Shown: positions 10,457 through 20,445 of the stretch, piece by piece
How the letters are laid out: every line of letters begins with the position of its first letter
Numbering within the stretch: position 1 is the stretch's first letter
Assembly (NCBI RefSeq): GCF_024713945.1
Contig: NW_027461519.1
Span: forward strand, 62,001-126,000
Direction of reading: 5' to 3'
DNA from: Dermatophagoides farinae
Lineage: Eukaryota; Arthropoda; Arachnida; Sarcoptiformes; Pyroglyphidae
DNA: 64,000 nucleotides
Program-made: the position numbers and the translations under genes
The notes under the pieces: model-generated
Databases searched by the model: none
Told to the model about the DNA's origin: nothing
The model's input: only the letters and a program-made list of their open reading frames with translations

Positions 10457-10888
10457 TCAGTGATTTATTGGTCGTAAAAACGGTAAAGAACTTCTTTTAT
10501 GCCTGCGCAAATTTACACTATAAAATTTCGGCGCCCATCGCGAAAAATCTACGTTTCCTGCTTCATTTGTTGGGACAGATGGATGAGCAGGCAGTTTCTT
10601 ACCGTAACCGTGCTCGTTTTTTTCATATATTTTATTTTTTTTTTCTAAGACTCCATATCGAGAAATATACACATCTGGGTCATCTATTTTTTCTGGCTCA
10701 ACGACCACGCCGTTTATAAGCTCAAAATTACCAATTTCTTTTTTTGACACATTATTTTTAAAACAGATTTCATCTGAGTCGAGTAACAAAGTATCCAGAA
10801 CTGTACAACTAGCGAGTAAGAAGGGCAAACTTAGAAATGTACAAAGTGTACAAATGATTCCTTCTTTATACTGTTTTTTATCACACAT
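10457..10888 (-). CDS. Small orphan protein with N-terminal hydrophobic segment
   Basis: 143 aa, ATG start. Residues about 11-31 (ICTLCTFLSLPFLLASCTVL) form a signal peptide or signal anchor. The remainder is hydrophilic, with clustered positive charges near the end (LRRHKRSS) and aromatic-proline motifs (DFSRWAPKFY). No family recognised. It is convergent with the preceding secreted orphan and the two stops are 18 nt apart. Confidence 0.6.
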   Translation of the reverse strand: MCDKKQYKEGIICTLCTFLSLPFLLASCTVLDTLLLDSDEICFKNNVSKKEIGNFELINGVVVEPEKIDDPDVYISRYGVLEKKNKIYEKNEHGYGKKLPAHPSVPTNEAGNVDFSRWAPKFYSVNLRRHKRSSLPFLRPINH

Positions 10889-11245
10889 GCAAAATACAGA
10901 TATCTAAAGTTATAAAAACTTATTACATGTTTTTTAGTGTTTAATTAAGTAAACAAGCATCGAGCAAACGTAAATCTCTAGATCAACGTTAACTTTGTTT
11001 TATTTTTACAAGACATACAGAGTTTAAAATATAAATGTATATACACATAGAAATTTACTCTGTTAATGTTGTTTAATCGTTCTTTGACGATTCATATTTA
11101 AAATTATAAAAGAACTAAAGATTATTCAAAACTAGCTAGCATAATTCAAGTGTTATTATTATGCAAATAATTTTTTATAATTGTCATGAATCAGTACACG
11201 ATACGTCCACTGATTTCGGTAAAATATTTTACACTTGAAATAAAG
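10889..11245. other. Intergenic, nothing recognised
   Basis: 357 nt of AT-rich sequence between the small orphan's start and the AP2 gene's 3' end. No ORF, tRNA or snoRNA boxes seen on either strand. Confidence 0.5.
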
Positions 11246-12895
11246 CTATCTATTTTTATTTTTCTTATTATAAGCTGCTATTTCTTTGTTTCTTGCTAAT
11301 CTAAACTCAATTGCTGCTTCTCTCGCTTTGTCAAAACCACCGTAACTCTTACATGTGAAATGGCGAAAAGTACGCTTCCCAGCTAAAGTCCAACTTACAA
11401 CCCACGCTTGATGAACTCGATCCCAAACAACACCCGTTACCCCACTGCTATACTTCGCGTACCAACCTTGCGCTGGAGGGGTCAATGGCCGATCTCCAAC
11501 AACAGGTCCTCGTTTTGATTTTTCTATATACATATCACTGTTTACAGCCTTTTGTCCAAAACTGTTGTAGTTTGGGTAAGAATTAGGATAATTACAAAAG
11601 TTCGAATAGTTCATGTTATAATATCCCCAATTGTTTTGATTTGGTTGGAATGAGTTGTTCATGTATCTGGGGTAATTGTACTGCGAGGCTTGCATTTGCA
11701 TTACTGGAATATTATAGGTTACTTCTTGACCCTCTGAAAATGAAACTGGAATATTTCTTTCTATTACATTGTTTTTATCATAATAGCCACTTAAACTAAT
11801 ATTTTTATCACATGAATTGTTCTCAGCTATATTTGGCATCATGTATAATAAAGAACTATTATAATTATTAGAAAACTGATCCACTAAACTTTGATTCTCT
11901 GTCTGATGGTTATACAATAATTCATCACTACCAGGAATATAACTTTGATTATAAATCATATCTTGGTTTTTGATCATTCCACATTCTTTTTGATCATGAA
12001 GATCCATTTTTAAGTTATTACATGGTTGTTGTAAATTACGATAATATGTATGATGAGAATAATCGAATAATTGGGAATGATTTTTTTGAGTTTGATAAGC
12101 ATCATTCAATTGCTCAGATTCTTTGTCCGTTTTTTGAATGTATGAACCATTTGTATCATAAGTCGCTATATTAGGTGGTAATTGAGAAAAAATTTTGTGA
12201 GCTGAACTTGCTACATTTGACATCATATCTTTAAGATTGTTAATGCTGCTTTGCTTATGTAGCATTAATTTTGTGTTTACCGGGCCCATTTTTTTAATTA
12301 GCTTAATTGCGCTTAAAAGCGCAACGCACAATTCTTTTTCATCTTCAAAAAGAGATACTGTTGGCTCAAAACAGATAGAATTATCACAAGCTTTGTTTTT
12401 ATAGGCTAATAACACTTGCTTGTTAACATATGTTCTTTCCCTACTTTTAATAAAACCTTCTAAAGATTCAAAAGATGAACCTATATTATTTATAGACTGA
12501 TTATTTTTTTGAGTAGAATTTGTGTAATTCTGATTTTTTAATGATATCGATTGCGATATGAATTTTTTACCAACCGAATTACAATAAATCTTTTCATTGT
12601 TTGATACTGTCTGATTGTTATGTTTATAAGCAAGCAGTTTGGCTGTATCATTCTGATCAACAATATTTTCGTTGTTAAATGAATCGTAATTCTCCGCTAA
12701 ACCCGTGATTGATTTGCAATAGAATGGATGAACTTTACGTAATGGATCAAGTGATAAAAAAATTAAATAAGATACATCACAATCTTTCTGTAAGCACGTA
12801 TTAATATATTGATCGACAGAAATTTCCTTGTTTGGTAAATAAGACAAAAACAATTTGATGTTATCAGAATTATCTGTAATGTAGGAATTCATCAT
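11246..12895 (-). CDS. AP2-domain DNA-binding protein (ApiAP2 type)
   Basis: 549 aa, starting MMNS, single exon. One AP2/ERF domain lies at the extreme C-terminus, about residues 483-540: SGVTGVVWDRVHQAWVVSW, then FRHFTCKSYGGFDKAREAAIEFRLARNKE. It has the three-strand sheet with conserved Trp residues and the amphipathic helix (KAREAAIEFR) of the ApiAP2 family, the main transcription factors of apicomplexans. The preceding 480 residues are Asn/Gln/Tyr-rich and apparently disordered, as is common in these proteins. Target DNA motif unknown. It is transcribed divergently from the myosin gene across a 301-nt spacer. Confidence 0.92.
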   Translation of the reverse strand: MMNSYITDNSDNIKLFLSYLPNKEISVDQYINTCLQKDCDVSYLIFLSLDPLRKVHPFYCKSITGLAENYDSFNNENIVDQNDTAKLLAYKHNNQTVSNNEKIYCNSVGKKFISQSISLKNQNYTNSTQKNNQSINNIGSSFESLEGFIKSRERTYVNKQVLLAYKNKACDNSICFEPTVSLFEDEKELCVALLSAIKLIKKMGPVNTKLMLHKQSSINNLKDMMSNVASSAHKIFSQLPPNIATYDTNGSYIQKTDKESEQLNDAYQTQKNHSQLFDYSHHTYYRNLQQPCNNLKMDLHDQKECGMIKNQDMIYNQSYIPGSDELLYNHQTENQSLVDQFSNNYNSSLLYMMPNIAENNSCDKNISLSGYYDKNNVIERNIPVSFSEGQEVTYNIPVMQMQASQYNYPRYMNNSFQPNQNNWGYYNMNYSNFCNYPNSYPNYNSFGQKAVNSDMYIEKSKRGPVVGDRPLTPPAQGWYAKYSSGVTGVVWDRVHQAWVVSWTLAGKRTFRHFTCKSYGGFDKAREAAIEFRLARNKEIAAYNKKNKNR

Positions 12896-13196
12896 TCAAT
12901 ATATTCCAATAGTAGATTCTTGAGTAAAATTTAAGTAGTTTTGTTATGATTCTAGTTATAAAACATGTAAATCTTAAATCTATTTATACTGAACTAATCA
13001 TCTAATATCAAATTATTAAAGTTATTGTTTTCTTTTACATTATTGTATGTTTGAAAAAAACAGATTGAGAAAACCTCAATATTTTTTATTTTTTTCTATT
13101 ATCAATATTTATTACATTATTAATATTTCACTGCCTGTGAAAAACATAATATTTTTTTTAGAAATCATGTCATATATTTATTAAATGCAATTCTGA
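12896..13196. promoter_or_regulatory. Divergent promoter region, AP2 gene and myosin
   Basis: 301 nt of AT-rich sequence between two divergent starts, with poly-T/poly-A tracts near 13080-13160. It presumably drives both genes. No specific element recognised. Confidence 0.4.
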
Positions 13197-16100
13197 ATGG
13201 TACTTCTTGATAATACTCAGATTCTTGAGTTAGATTACCAACTTAACAAAAGAAATCAAACGTCAGCTTTCAATGAAAATAATTTGATCTGGTTTTTAAA
13301 TAGAAAGAATGTCAAATTCGAGTTATATAAAATTGAAAAAATAAAAAGTGATAATGTTATTGCAGTAAATATTAACACAAATGAGTTACTAAATATAAAC
13401 CCCAATCAAATATTATTAGCAGAGACAGATATTATCGAGAATGATGAACTAGATTATGACAATTGTACTTCATTAACATTCTTATCCTTTCCGAATGTAA
13501 TTTATAATTTAAAGAAAAGATTTATAAAAGCTTCGAACAATAAAAATAATGTGTCTAATCAATCTAAAATATACACTTACGCAGGACAAATTTTAATTAG
13601 CATTAATCCATGTCAAACCTTCGATAATTTGTATAGACCTGATTTATGTGAGTTATATTATCTCGATAAAACATATACTGCAGCACCGCATCCTTTTTCT
13701 ATCGCAAACAAAGCTTTTAATTTGTTTTTAACCTTACAAATTAGTCAATTTATATTAGTTTCTGGCGAGAGTGGAAGTGGTAAAACAGAATGTACAAAAT
13801 CTATATTGCAATATTTAACTTGGGTAACACAAAGAAAAAAAAATAATTCCAAACTACCAAATAATATTGTTGATAGCAAAGTTAACAACTATTTGTTGCT
13901 AAGTAATCCATTTCTTGAATACTTTGGAAATGCGAAAACGTTGAGAAATAATAATAGTAGTAGATTTGGGAAGCTTTTTACGTTGTATTATTCAGAAGAC
14001 GGAAAAAGCTTGTTGACTGCTAATGTTGACACTTATTTATTAGCAAAAAGTAGAGTTGTCGATTTACCTGACAATGAACAAAATTACCATGTATTTTACT
14101 CTATTGTAAATTCTCCAAAAGATTTCATAAAACGTTATATTGACGATGACGATAGGAAACATTGGAAAATATTAGGTAAACAGGAATGTTTACAATACTC
14201 CGATCTATCTCATCCTTTTAATATTTCTCGACTGTTAGATATATTTAAAAAGTTTGGTTTAAATGATGATATTGTAGATCCTATTTTCCGAATACTATTT
14301 GGAATACTGTATTTAGGAGAAATCCAATTTATGAACATAGATAACAGAAACGATGCTAAGCTAATTGATGACTCGCCATTACAAAAAGCTATGGAATTAT
14401 GGGGGATTCCTTTTCACTTAATGCAGTTTATCAACTGCCTTACCACTGTTAAAATAAGAGACGTAAGCAAAAAATTATCTTGTAGTGAAGCTCATATTAT
14501 GGCTATGTCCGTTTGTAAAGGAATTTATGAATCTTTGTTTAACTATTTAGTGAATATAATTCGTTTACGCTTGAATGAAGAATTCACTAACACTGAGAAT
14601 TCTAATATCCTTACTATTATTAAGCAAAATAAATTTGAACAAAGATCACAAAATCTTCATACAAATGCTAAATGTATCGGCGTATTAGACTTATTCGGGT
14701 TTGAAAACGTTCACAATAGTTTAGAACAGTTTTGTATTAATTATGCTAATGAAGAGTTACATAGGCACTTTCTTAATTGTGTTGTCTCAAAAGAACTCGA
14801 TTTGCTAGTTGAAGAAGAAATTGCTAATCAAGCTATTAGAGAACCTATCAATAACTATTTGAACAGTCAAAAGTCGCTTGAAATTTTTATTGGAAATAAT
14901 GATCAAATGGGGTTATTAAAAATTTTAGAAGATTGCTCTCAATTAAAACAATCTGATCAACAATTTTTAAGCTTTGTTAATAAAGAAATTACAAAACACT
15001 GTGCATATTCCATTGAAAATGATTGTTCTTTACCTGGAACACCAATCAGCTCAACGAGAAAGAAAAAAAGACATTACACTGTTAGTTCTAACGATAAAAA
15101 TTCGTTTATTATTCAACACTATCCCGAAGACGTCATTTATGATTGCACAGGCTTTATCCAAAAAAATACAGATTATATCTCATCAGATTTACGTGATTTA
15201 CTTTCCAAATCAAAAATAACGATTATCCAAAATTTATTCAAACCAACAATTTCAACAAGAAGCAAATTAAGCATCTCTGGCGGTTTTTACAAAGAAATGA
15301 GAAATTTAATTAGCACGTTAAACGGTGTAAATTGTTTTTTCATCAAATGCATAAAGCCCAACAGCGATTTATCCTCAGGAATTTTTGATGAACAACTTGT
15401 ATCAAAGCAATTATTAACTGCAGGAATAACATGTGCGTTGCAAATAATTCAATTGAATCATCCTTGCAGAATAAAGTACACTGCAATCTCTGAAATTTTT
15501 AGTAAAATAATAACCCAGTCTTACAAACAAGTATTAACACCTAAGCAATTTGCAAACCAATTGATCAAGTTTTTAAACATTAAAAATTCAAGTGTGAAAT
15601 TTGGAAAAACTATGTTATTTCTAGATTATGGTAATCTTAATCTTATTCAAAGTGAATTGAAAAAAGTTATTCTGTCAGGACAATTACAACTGTTTTATAA
15701 TAACATATTAGTCGAATTCAATAAGTATAAGCTTTTTCAATTCAAGTCTGCTATTAAAATTAGTTATTTATTAGCTAAGTTTTTTAGAAAAAAGAAAATC
15801 AAACAGCGAGCGATCAAATGTGTTGAATATTACTACAACGTTTATTTGCCTAACAAATATACAAAAGCTGCAATTATATTACAGAAATGGTGGAGAAACG
15901 CTGGGTTATGTAGAATTCAATTTTTGAGATTTTTAGATAATATCATTTTAATTCAACGATCATGGCGCATGTATATTGTGAATAAAAAACAATTTAACTC
16001 CAAAGAAAAAATATTTTCAAATCTTCAACAATCTATTACTGGTAATAGCCAATCAGATTTTTTGGCAGAATCAACATTAAAAAATTTTAATTTTTTACAA

Positions 16101-16979
16101 AACTCTGCTAATAAAACAACAAGTTCAACTAACACAATCGATAACAGTGAAGATAACTTGAATACGGAAAATATAATAGAGCCTAAAAAAGATTTCAGTT
16201 TAATGAATAATACTATCGAGGCTTCAAAATCAGAATATGAGGATCTATTCTCCGTAAATAAATTCCATGATATCGAAACAATTGTTATGGATTTGTTATC
16301 TAATAAATCTCATTATAAATTAGCAGACGTATTGAAACAACGAGCATATTTAGCGTTAGGAACAAAGGATTATAAAAAGACTGCTCCTCAAATCTATCAA
16401 AACTCTTCATTCCATGAGTCTAACTTAATATACGAAACTCCAGTAAATAGTCTAGAACAATTTAATATTTTCGAATCGAGTGAAAAAAGTCAAAATACTC
16501 TTGGGAATAATTCAATTTTAACAGAGAATGAATATGATTTACCGCTCAATATTCATAAGCACAGCTCTGACATTAACAATAGTCAAGTGTCAATGAAAGA
16601 AAATGATAAAATAAATTTAAATCTTAAGACACCTCAAAAGTGTACTTCTAATGAAAAAAACCATGTTTCTTTTGAACCCAGTTTACCTTCATCTAAGAAA
16701 CTTAAATCCCAAACAACTCCAAGAATATGTTATTCAAACCTTACTTATCAAGCTCAAAGGACAAGCTTAAAAGCATGGCAAGACCCAGGAACATTGGAAA
16801 TTTGTGACCATCAGCACAATGAAGGTACTCAAACTTCTCGAAATTTCATTGAAAAAAAATCGACAATTGATCCAATACTTCCTTTATATATATATGAAAA
16901 CAGATTTGCAATAATTACGATAAAAATATCAAAAAAGGGAATTGCTAAATTCGTAAGTAGCGTTAATTACAATATTTAA
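13197..16979 (+). CDS. Unconventional myosin heavy chain with IQ motifs
   Basis: Actin-based motor, 1260 aa, ATG start. An N-terminal SH3-like region precedes the head. Motor motifs: YAGQILISINP, P-loop GESGSGKTE (about residues 189-197), switch I NNNSSRFGK, switch II/relay LDLFGFENVHNSLEQFCINYANEELH (about 497-522) and the actin-binding and converter sequence FFIKCIKPN. Two IQ-like motifs follow (AAIILQKWWRNAG and IILIQRSWRMY, about residues 890-925), then about 330 residues of low-complexity tail without a long coiled coil. IQ motifs and length separate it from the short class XIV gliding myosins. Class not assigned. A good 5' splice site (GTAAGT, 16953) near the end leaves the last few codons uncertain. 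Confidence 0.93.
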   Translation: MVLLDNTQILELDYQLNKRNQTSAFNENNLIWFLNRKNVKFELYKIEKIKSDNVIAVNINTNELLNINPNQILLAETDIIENDELDYDNCTSLTFLSFPNVIYNLKKRFIKASNNKNNVSNQSKIYTYAGQILISINPCQTFDNLYRPDLCELYYLDKTYTAAPHPFSIANKAFNLFLTLQISQFILVSGESGSGKTECTKSILQYLTWVTQRKKNNSKLPNNIVDSKVNNYLLLSNPFLEYFGNAKTLRNNNSSRFGKLFTLYYSEDGKSLLTANVDTYLLAKSRVVDLPDNEQNYHVFYSIVNSPKDFIKRYIDDDDRKHWKILGKQECLQYSDLSHPFNISRLLDIFKKFGLNDDIVDPIFRILFGILYLGEIQFMNIDNRNDAKLIDDSPLQKAMELWGIPFHLMQFINCLTTVKIRDVSKKLSCSEAHIMAMSVCKGIYESLFNYLVNIIRLRLNEEFTNTENSNILTIIKQNKFEQRSQNLHTNAKCIGVLDLFGFENVHNSLEQFCINYANEELHRHFLNCVVSKELDLLVEEEIANQAIREPINNYLNSQKSLEIFIGNNDQMGLLKILEDCSQLKQSDQQFLSFVNKEITKHCAYSIENDCSLPGTPISSTRKKKRHYTVSSNDKNSFIIQHYPEDVIYDCTGFIQKNTDYISSDLRDLLSKSKITIIQNLFKPTISTRSKLSISGGFYKEMRNLISTLNGVNCFFIKCIKPNSDLSSGIFDEQLVSKQLLTAGITCALQIIQLNHPCRIKYTAISEIFSKIITQSYKQVLTPKQFANQLIKFLNIKNSSVKFGKTMLFLDYGNLNLIQSELKKVILSGQLQLFYNNILVEFNKYKLFQFKSAIKISYLLAKFFRKKKIKQRAIKCVEYYYNVYLPNKYTKAAIILQKWWRNAGLCRIQFLRFLDNIILIQRSWRMYIVNKKQFNSKEKIFSNLQQSITGNSQSDFLAESTLKNFNFLQNSANKTTSSTNTIDNSEDNLNTENIIEPKKDFSLMNNTIEASKSEYEDLFSVNKFHDIETIVMDLLSNKSHYKLADVLKQRAYLALGTKDYKKTAPQIYQNSSFHESNLIYETPVNSLEQFNIFESSEKSQNTLGNNSILTENEYDLPLNIHKHSSDINNSQVSMKENDKINLNLKTPQKCTSNEKNHVSFEPSLPSSKKLKSQTTPRICYSNLTYQAQRTSLKAWQDPGTLEICDHQHNEGTQTSRNFIEKKSTIDPILPLYIYENRFAIITIKISKKGIAKFVSSVNYNI

Positions 16980-17195
16980 AAAATTAAATTAATTATTTTA
17001 ACTAACGGAATAAACAAAGAGATAGTACTGTTTGTTTCTATTACGTTATTATAAATAGAATGAAATCGATGGAATTAAAATAATTACGAATTGAAAACGG
17101 TTAATTAAATTATCTGACATTTTTAGTTTGTCGAGATAAAATATTATAAGAACTCTGAAGTAAATGTTTTTTTGGAAAAAAAATTATTACTCACA

Positions 17196-19520
17196 ATGTC
17201 TTCAAATTCTCCCTTCGGTAAATTAGGTTTAAATTCTCATATATGTCATGTTGTCAAAAAATTCGGAATTGAATTACCTTCGCCTATTCAGCGTAAACTA
17301 ATTCCTGCTATTCTTAATTCGAATAAAAATATTATCGCTACAGCTCGAACCGGGAGTGGAAAAACATTGGCCTATTTGTTACCCATACTGCATAAATTAG
17401 AAGCACATTCTACAATAGTTGGTATTAGAGCGTTGATTATATGTCCTACAAGAGAATTAGTGTTGCAAGTTAGTGGTGTATTGAAAAAGTTAATATCATT
17501 TTTATCTGATTTTCGGATTTGTCACTTAGTTGGTGGTATGAGTTTATCAAAAGAATTTGAACATTTGCTTATAAATCCAGATATCGTAATTGGAACTCCG
17601 GGAAGATTAAATTATCACATAACGAATACTAAAATTGAGTTTTCCAGATTAGAGTATTTAATTTTGGACGAAGCTGACTTATTAGTTGATTTAAATTTAG
17701 AATATGAGTTTAACGAGTTATCAAAATCTTTAAAAGGTCTTTCAATACAACGCATTTTAGTTAGCGCAACGATACCTCAGAAACTACTTGAGTTTATAAA
17801 AACGGAGTTTGATGACCCTATTTGTGTACAATTAGATGAGTCAAAACGTTTAAATCCTAATTTATCGATGAATTTTGTTTTTACAACAGAAAGCAACAAA
17901 ACAACTTGCTTGGTTATTTGGTTAAAACATCTACTTTCTTCAAATGAACAAGCTATAGTTTTTTGTAGTACTAGTCACGCTGTAACATTTATAGGAGAGA
18001 TGTTAAGTCAATTTAAGATTTCTAATATTCTGTTAACTGGAACGTTAACACAGGAAGAACGAACAGAAAACTTACAGAGTTTTAGAAATAAAGAAATTTC
18101 AGTTTTAGTTGGTACGGATTTAGTGGCGCGTGGACTTGACATTCCGAACATTGCTTATGTCATTAATTTTTCAATGCCTTCTTCCCCAAGGTTATTTATA
18201 CATAGAGCTGGTAGAACTGCTCGAAAAAATGAAACTGGAACGATTATTAGTATATTAGATTACGGAGATATGTGTTATTTGTTTGATTTATCAGTTTATT
18301 GTGGACTTGGTTTTGAATTTTTCAAAGAAGAATACTTAGATAGTCAAAAAAACAGTGTAAATTTTTCATGCAATACTGGACTCGACTCGAAATCCAAAGG
18401 AGAAAAGGTTGGTGAGCTTTTGTACGGATGTGTTCCCCAGGCCTTGCTAGATCTTTACAATTATGAAATTTCTGAAATTTTTCAAAAAAACGCGCAGACT
18501 AATCGTCAATTGAAAGTTATGCTTGATGCTGAAAAACAATATTTCAAGCATCGTCTGCCTGCCAGTAAATTGTCAATTAACACTGTCAAGACGCTTCAAA
18601 AGAACAAAATCCTATCTAATTTGTTTCAAATTATTTACCATCCACTTTTTGTTAAATTATGTCCGGAAACGCTTCAAAAAAACACCGCATTTGCAACTTC
18701 CAGTAATGATTTCGACGCCTCTGAATTTCGCGAATCTTTAAAAGACAACCTTACTAAATCTAAAGTTTTAAACAAAGATATCATTTCAAGCATAAATAAA
18801 AAGAACATATTGGAGACGCAAATTAAACAGATTTCCAAACAAGGTTATTCCGTGTTGTGCAAGCAAAAGTCTAAATTGGTTTTGAATCCTATTTCGATGA
18901 AGCTGTTATTCGATAAAAAAAAGGTCAAGCGGCAAGAGTGTCTTACCAAGCCAGAGGAAACTTCTTCCGACTTTAGATATGTTCCTACAACATCTAAACC
19001 CCGAGGTGATTTTGAATCAGCCGTGAATAATGACTTTAAATCCATTGACCAACTAAAACATCAAGTTGTGAACATGTTTGGCGATGTATCTGAACAATCT
19101 AATTTAGCGAATAGGTACGAGATCAAGTGGAACAAGTCGCAGAAAAAGTATAAAAAAACTTTGGTTAGCACTGATGTAGAGAAAAACAAGCTCAAAACTA
19201 AGGAACTGCAAAAGAAATCTATATATAATTCTTGGTCGAAACGCAACGCAGTTAAGTTACAAAATGTTGGTTCGAGCGAACTGTATAACAAAGATTCTGT
19301 TCATAAAATAATTTCCAGGAATCACGATCAAAAACGACTTTGCAAGAACACTTCGGGCGCTGAAGTCCAGTTTGAATTACAGAAGAAACTTGAAAAACTT
19401 AAAGCGACCGGACAAAACTTGACCAATAAAGAAAAAAGAAAATTATCGAAGATCTCAAGAACTAAAAAATATGAAATTACTTCAACGCAAAATGTTAAAA
19501 AATATAAAAAAAGAAAGTAA
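17196..19520 (+). CDS. DEAD-box RNA helicase, Dbp10/DDX54-like
   Basis: ATP-dependent RNA helicase of large-subunit ribosome assembly in the nucleolus, 774 aa from ATG 17196. An open frame extends upstream only to a TTG. Motifs: SPIQRKLIPAIL (Q motif), I ARTGSGKT, Ia PTRELVLQ, GTPGRL, II DEAD, III SAT, then LVGTDLVARGLDIP and VI HRAGRTAR. In the core, PSPIQRKLIPAIL, ICPTRELVLQ and LVARGLDIPNIAYVINFSMP resemble Dbp10/DDX54. The C-terminal half is Lys-rich, with NRYEIKWNKSQKKYKK and YNSWSKRNAVKLQ recalling the DBP10CT region. This helicase family is certain. The Dbp10 assignment is by resemblance. Confidence 0.9.
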   Translation: MSSNSPFGKLGLNSHICHVVKKFGIELPSPIQRKLIPAILNSNKNIIATARTGSGKTLAYLLPILHKLEAHSTIVGIRALIICPTRELVLQVSGVLKKLISFLSDFRICHLVGGMSLSKEFEHLLINPDIVIGTPGRLNYHITNTKIEFSRLEYLILDEADLLVDLNLEYEFNELSKSLKGLSIQRILVSATIPQKLLEFIKTEFDDPICVQLDESKRLNPNLSMNFVFTTESNKTTCLVIWLKHLLSSNEQAIVFCSTSHAVTFIGEMLSQFKISNILLTGTLTQEERTENLQSFRNKEISVLVGTDLVARGLDIPNIAYVINFSMPSSPRLFIHRAGRTARKNETGTIISILDYGDMCYLFDLSVYCGLGFEFFKEEYLDSQKNSVNFSCNTGLDSKSKGEKVGELLYGCVPQALLDLYNYEISEIFQKNAQTNRQLKVMLDAEKQYFKHRLPASKLSINTVKTLQKNKILSNLFQIIYHPLFVKLCPETLQKNTAFATSSNDFDASEFRESLKDNLTKSKVLNKDIISSINKKNILETQIKQISKQGYSVLCKQKSKLVLNPISMKLLFDKKKVKRQECLTKPEETSSDFRYVPTTSKPRGDFESAVNNDFKSIDQLKHQVVNMFGDVSEQSNLANRYEIKWNKSQKKYKKTLVSTDVEKNKLKTKELQKKSIYNSWSKRNAVKLQNVGSSELYNKDSVHKIISRNHDQKRLCKNTSGAEVQFELQKKLEKLKATGQNLTNKEKRKLSKISRTKKYEITSTQNVKKYKKRK

Positions 19521-19799
19521 AGTCATTACAATATTTACAATTAAATTGTTTTAGAAAAGTGCCAATCCTAAAAATTCGGTTGTTGTCAGCATGACCTAAA
19601 TTTTAGTTTAACTCATAGAAAATGTGGTGTAGTTGAATCTAACATACGCATAAATCTAAGTCTCATAGATTTTCTTTTTAGATTAGTCATTAACTGATAA
19701 GAGGTATGTTTGTTCTTAGTATAAGCCGTTAACTGTTTCGGGATGGTGCAATCAATTTCGTGCTGTAAAATTTATCAAATAAAAGATCGACTTAACAAT

Positions 19800-20297
19800 A
19801 TGAGAAAACTATTTACTGTGTCTACTCTATTGTCGCTGGCTCAAGTATCAACAGCCGGTCCACGCGAAATACAAATATTCGTTGACACTAAATACTTTCA
19901 GGACCAAAAAATAAGTTCGACACTAAATTCGCTTTGCAGTGAATTAGTAAAGTTTAAAAATGATTTCAAAATGGTGTTTATTCCTACTTCAGAGCCAATG
20001 AAAAAAATAGATACTGACGGTGCACGATTTTTGCAATTCAAAGTGCCAGACCAGCTTACAGCACTGAAAAACACAGAAACTACAACAAACTTTTGTGGAG
20101 ATCTATTTAGAGAATCAGAAAACCAAGATATCAAACAATATGCCGATCTAACTCCCGTACAGAGAAATGATCCGATCTTAGTGCAAAACTATGTGCCTGT
20201 TGAAAAACTGCCTGAAGGTATAGCACTTGACGAAGCTAGTTTAAACGCGGTATTTCCCACGAGAATAACGCTTACCCCTACTAAGGCAGCTAAATGA
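19800..20297 (+). CDS. Orphan secreted protein
   Basis: 165 aa if translation starts at ATG 19800, whose product begins MRKLFTVSTLLSLAQVSTAG, a classical signal peptide with an A-x-A-like cleavage region. An in-frame ATG at 19743 adds 19 residues in front and would bury the leader, so the inner start is preferred. The mature part has two Cys, no domain I recognise and a Pro/Thr-rich C-terminus. It is followed in the same direction by another signal-peptide gene 148 nt on, making a possible tandem of secretory-pathway proteins. Confidence 0.65.
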   Translation: MRKLFTVSTLLSLAQVSTAGPREIQIFVDTKYFQDQKISSTLNSLCSELVKFKNDFKMVFIPTSEPMKKIDTDGARFLQFKVPDQLTALKNTETTTNFCGDLFRESENQDIKQYADLTPVQRNDPILVQNYVPVEKLPEGIALDEASLNAVFPTRITLTPTKAAK

Positions 20298-20445
20298 TGA
20301 TGTATCAAAAAAGTTGTCAATGTACCATTCCGTTTGCAGCGCAGTCGTTATTTTTTTATACATGCGTAAATTTACATGCTTAGGCACGTTTTTGGAATTT
20401 ATTCATCGGTTTTTATAAAAAGTAGATTCGAAAATTTTGACGATC

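Noticed and set aside
16953-17025. A terminal intron in the myosin gene starting at GTAAGT 16953
   Set aside because: The donor is good but no acceptor within 40 nt exists. More distant acceptors give only a few extra codons, so the unspliced end was kept.
19560-19690. tRNA-like sequence before the secreted orphan
   Set aside because: A weak A-box resemblance, but no B box (TTCGA) and no cloverleaf. No tRNA was found anywhere in the window.
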